Shown: positions 34,211 to 38,000 of the stretch, in pieces | Layout: each line of letters starts with the position of its first letter | How positions within the stretch are numbered: position 1 is the stretch's first letter | From: Apostichopus japonicus | Taxonomy: Eukaryota > Echinodermata > Holothuroidea > Aspidochirotida > Stichopodidae | Length of the DNA stretch: 38,000 bases | Direction: 5' to 3' | Assembly (NCBI RefSeq): GCF_037975245.1 | Contig: NC_092570.1 | Location: 949,501-987,500, forward strand | Made by a program: the position numbers and the translations under genes | Notes under the pieces: generated by a model | Told to the model about the DNA's origin: nothing | Seen by the model: the letters and a program-made list of their open reading frames with translations, nothing else | The model's database searches: none

Positions 34211-35990
34211 TTCAGCAGTTTGTCATTGTTTATATCTAAATTTAAATACATATATTCTTACAAAGTACTTCACTAATCTTGTTGCTGCAGTAATTCTGAA
34301 CAGATTAATTCAACAGTTTTAGAGTTCCTACGAACATGTGATTGCATATGGGCGCTTGTGTAGTGTTAACATATATGCTACGTCATTTAACATGTATTTT
34401 GTGTTGAATTTATAATGTGGTGGAGCCATATACACGCGTGACCTATAGTTAATATATCAGTCTCGCGATATCTGAAATTTTCTGGAAATTTAATCTATGG
34501 AAACGTTACCGTAATACGAGACCGTCAAAATTTGAAGATCTTTTTCTGTGAATTTGCTGCAATTCGAGATTAATTAAATGATAAATTTATCGTTATTGCT
34601 ACCAACCGTTGGAATGATCATATAAGCGTAATCCATCATTTTGTGGCAATATGTTGAATTTGGTGAAATAACAATTTATCATATTGCTGCGAATTGTTAA
34701 CTTCATGACATTTGATAAATAATAATCTTGACATCTTGTAGCAAAATATTGCATTTCATACTTATTAGATTCAAGCATTTTGCCATTTTCGGTTTCATTG
34801 TTAACGTGTTATCTGAACGATTAATCACTTTTCTTGAAAATCGCTACAATGTTGACGGAGAGAGCTTAATATTTTGACGGCACCTGAACATTTTCATATT
34901 AATATGTTATTTGTGGCACCGAGAACGTTGATATTATATGCAAAAACGTCAAAGGTTTAACAAATGAAAAAAAAGGAATTAATCTTAACTGTGGGACACA
35001 AAATTTTGTGCATTATTTACAACTTTTGTGTAAGTATCACATGACTTAAGCAATGCAAATTATAAAACAACGTAAGTAAATTACAGTAAGAAATCATTCA
35101 GTCATCAGTTGCATATAGCAACATAGATTATAATCTGGACCTTGATCTCACAAATGTAGAACAGCAAATGTTTCGCAGAAGTATACCGGGGTATGTTACC
35201 TTGCTTATATGACACAACAAATGGTGTTATAAAGGTAACTGCTTATTAGAAATATTTGTCCGAGGCGTGAGACCGAGGGGGGGGGGGGTGGGGGTAGGGA
35301 AGGGAAGGGAAAGGGTGAGGCAAGGGTATAGGGAAAGCAAAATAAGAAATAGGGATCATCGTCCGGGATGGGCAGAAAGAGGAGGAGAGAAAGGGGAAGA
35401 GGGGTGGCGGAGTGGGCGAGTGCTGCTTTCTAATAACAACGATGTTTTATGCAAGATTTTGTTCCCTGTTTGCAGGAATTTTACAAATTGTGATGAAAGA
35501 CCTCTTAAATGTTCACTGCTGCATGTACACGACGCTGCATCTTTCGATAGTTCTTAACCGGAAAGAAATAAGCCATAATATTCATATCAAAATGAGGGAG
35601 GGGTGGGGTGGGTGGGGTCGGGGAGGGTTCGACATTCATAACAATACTGTGGGTTTACGTTTCTTCCAGGGTGCGTATAATATCGATAACAGCCATTTTG
35701 ATGTCGGCGCCGCTCAGAACTTAGTTTATATGTGTCGGTTGTGTAATTATATATAGACCCTTATACCAGATGGCTAGACACCATACCTGCATAAGTGCAT
35801 AGCCATTAGCGCGGTATTATACAGAACCGCATGCAACAACAAACACTGAATTATCAACCGTCTGTAGAATATGTCTGCAGAGCGCATAGCGTATACATAC
35901 GTTTTTGCTTGTTTAAAAGTTGATGAAATAGCCTATATACGAAACATGTGCGTTACGTTACGAACATCGTGTGCAGTAAATCTACATACA
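34211..35990. other. Non-coding stretch
   Basis: Poly-G and GGGAAGGGAAGG sequence lies at about 35277-35315 and GGTGGGG repeats at about 35594-35630. No gene is supported. Confidence 0.35.
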
Positions 35991-36205
35991 CTCTTAGTTC
36001 CAGAGAGTGAAAAATAATTCTCTCTTTGAAAATTGTCTAGGATGGTCACTCGTTAAAGGGTCACTCTTTATCGAAGAGTGATCAAATGGTGGCATGTTTT
36101 GTTCTAAAATTAGTGTTTCACTCTTAAAGAGCTACATTGTCTAAAATTTCACTCTGAGATGAAGTCTAAAATCGCTCTTCGAAAGAGTGACCACCGTCGA
36201 CAATA
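35991..36205. repeat. Cluster of TCACTCTT/AAGAGTGA inverted motifs
   Basis: TCACTCTT (36061-36068) and AAGAGTGA (36074-36081) form a perfect hairpin. Further copies in both orientations lie at about 36010, 36030, 36119, 36152 and 36175-36190, the last containing CTCTTCGAAAGAG. The outer ends (ACACTCTT and AAGAGTGACC) also face each other. This looks like a short fold-back repeat element; no target duplication was identified. Confidence 0.6.
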
Positions 36206-37090
36206 TGCATAACGTAAACCCTCTGTTAATGTCAGCCCACTATTCCTCCTTTGTTTGTTTGTACATTTTTGATAACACAACCACCACAGGGATTGGCCGA
36301 CACAACTACAGAATAAATGAATATTCATGATACCATTTGTTATTGAAAACATTGCAATTTAAATTCATGTCTTGAGATCATAAAAGTGTTTCATTTTCTA
36401 TCGAAATCTGTGTTGCATAAAAGGCTGATGAAGTAACGTAATGTTCTGTATTATTAGACTATAAGTATAAATATATGAGCCTTAAATGTTTAAAGTGTCA
36501 TTTTTCGCAAATTAAAGTGTGATACAAAATACAACATGTACAGATAACTGTGTGCTACATGTTTTTGGGGGAGGGGGGTTGGGGAGGGGGGGTTCTAGGA
36601 CCCCATGTGTGTAGTTTGTCTTGTAATGTAGGCCTAGTGATAGATGTTCACTTCCCCAATGAAACCGAAAATTCTTTACAAAATATTCTCTTTTTTTTTC
36701 ATTTTATACACGATTTACCACTGCATGACTATGCAAGAACTTACTTTGATACGACCCAGCCTACCATAAAACCACTTCCCTATCAATACGGCACATATCA
36801 TTCATATGCGGCTTTAGTTTTCAAAGTGGGTTAGTCTATATAGCATATACTTACATCACGTAAAAGGTCAACTCATGGAAGCAACACGATAACATTCAAT
36901 AAGGACAACCAAGCCATTTCATGGCCTCAGATAACATGCACGATTGGTTAATGGACAGATGGTGTCGTGTCGCATTAATTCATGAGTCTTTCTCTGCTGT
37001 TTATAGGAAGTAAAGTGTAGAGTTTAATCAGAAATTCATACATATCAAGGATCTGCTATTCACAACACAAAGTACACAATGGAGTGGAAA
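36206..37090. other. Non-coding stretch
   Basis: A G-rich patch lies at about 36567-36593 and a poly-T at about 36691-36699. The 94-codon frame at 36550-36834 is not recognisable. Confidence 0.35.
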
Positions 37091-37391
37091 TCATCATCGT
37101 CGTTGTCATCGTCGTCGGCATTCGTCATCGTCATTGTCAACATCGTCATCGTCATCATCATCGTCGTCGTTGTCATCGTCGTCGTCGTCGTCATTCGTCA
37201 TCGTCAACATCGTCGTCGTCATCGTCGTCATCATCGTCATCATCGTTGTCATTCGTCATCGTCATCGTCAACATCGTCGTCATCGTTGTCGTCGTCATCG
37301 TCGTCGTCGTCGTCATTCGTCGTCGTCATTCGTCGTAGGCATCGTCAACATCGTCATCGTCATCGTCGTCGTCGTCGTCTTCGTCGTCATT
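37091..37391 (+). repeat. (CATCGT/CGT)n compound array, about 300 bp
   Basis: The whole block is built from CAT, CGT and CGTT/CATT triplets, with repeated sub-blocks such as CATTCGTCATCGTCAACATC. Three plus-strand frames are open as Ser-, Val/Ile- or Arg/His-rich repeats, which is why I treat none as a gene. Confidence 0.95.
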
Positions 37392-38000
37392 ATCCCAATT
37401 CGTCATAAAGAGCATTCTACAGACATTATGCATATTATATAAGGTCTATATATCTTGAATGAACCGCTGAGTTGACTGAGAGACGTTTTCCATTTCTTTG
37501 ATGTCTGACATCTCAACACGAATAATCTTTTACTTAAAACCATCCTGTCAAGGTGCACTTGTCAAAATGATATCGACGGAAGAAAGGCTAAAGCATACCT
37601 CTGCTTGACGGAGTTTTGAGACATTTTTTACTAAATTATATGTTGTGAGGCCGAAAACACATGTTTACCTTTTTTTTTAGATCGCAGATACACGTATATT
37701 ACAACCCTGGGGGTGTTGCAAGTATTGTTGGGAGAAAGGCTGACGTCACTACGAAGTGACGGTAGATTAAACACAATTTGCGGACAGGTATTTTAGTGTG
37801 TATACAGTTGTACGTTTTATAGGTCTATTTGGTGTCAATTTTTATTCAGTGGAGCGCGCAGTGAGGGGGCGGGGGGGGGGTTGGTGTAAGTAGCAATGAA
37901 GATAGTAGTATACGGTCTTGATCACTGCATGGTAAATGCATAGTAACGTATACTCAACTGTTTATTTTAGATTGGTACATTCTAAACTGTGAACTTGCGT
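37392..38000. other. Non-coding right edge
   Basis: A poly-T lies at about 37671-37678 and a poly-G at about 37869-37880. Nothing gene-like was seen. Confidence 0.35.

Noticed and set aside
33852-34251. SYYT-type and VTCK-type repeat proteins on opposite strands
   Set aside because: They are products of a 12-bp satellite whose period preserves frame; there is no flanking coding sequence.
13810-36360. Possible tRNA genes
   Set aside because: I looked for GGTTCGAATC-like B boxes; the few TTCGAA sites are not within a cloverleaf-compatible context.
37079-37442. Three overlapping Ser-, Val/Ile- and Arg/His-rich frames
   Set aside because: All come from the CAT/CGT triplet array, which is open in every plus-strand frame.
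1-38000. CRISPR arrays, prokaryotic operons or virus-like genes
   Set aside because: The tandem repeats have no unique spacers, no clustered long frames exist, and the only gene is spliced.

Overview
This window looks like nuclear DNA of an animal, most likely a marine deuterostome and probably an echinoderm. The base composition is AT-rich, coding sequence is sparse, the exons have spliceosomal GT-AG borders, and simple repeats are frequent. Short hAT-like elements and the palindrome TAGGCCTA recur throughout. No species marker was found, so the assignment is an inference.

Region 1 (about 1-3062, minus strand) holds the only gene I can support. It is the 5' end of a spliced protein-coding gene that runs off the left edge. 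Three coding exons (2966-2905, 2307-2172, 1789-1) join with matching phases: 20 codons plus 2 bases, then 1 base plus 45 codons, then 596 open codons plus 1 base. Together they encode at least 662 residues. An in-frame TAA lies upstream of the ATG. The product is Pro/Ser-rich and basic, and carries two adjacent PLDLS motifs typical of CtBP-binding transcriptional corepressors. Its exact orthology is unresolved.

Region 2 (about 3063-38000) contains no gene I can support. Open frames there are short and unrecognisable, and many are created by microsatellites. It holds several non-autonomous DNA transposons with terminal inverted repeats (TIRs) and 8-bp target-site duplications (TSDs): 7239-7615, 8875-9073, 11631-11935, and the composite 19463-21384 with a second element nested inside at 20259-20815. 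Four of these intervals share one internal sequence module. Two minimal structures, 5190-5216 and 8431-8456, look like TIR-only elements flanked by direct repeats.

The same region carries many tandem arrays. They include a 15-bp unit (18778-18852), a 16-bp G-rich unit (22278-22335), a 181-bp duplication (30204-30563), a 147/148-bp minisatellite (32912-33249), a 12-bp satellite (33898-34210), a CATCGT-type array (37091-37391), long (AT)n tracts and many poly-G/poly-C runs. No tRNA, rRNA, CRISPR array or virus-like coding sequence was seen.
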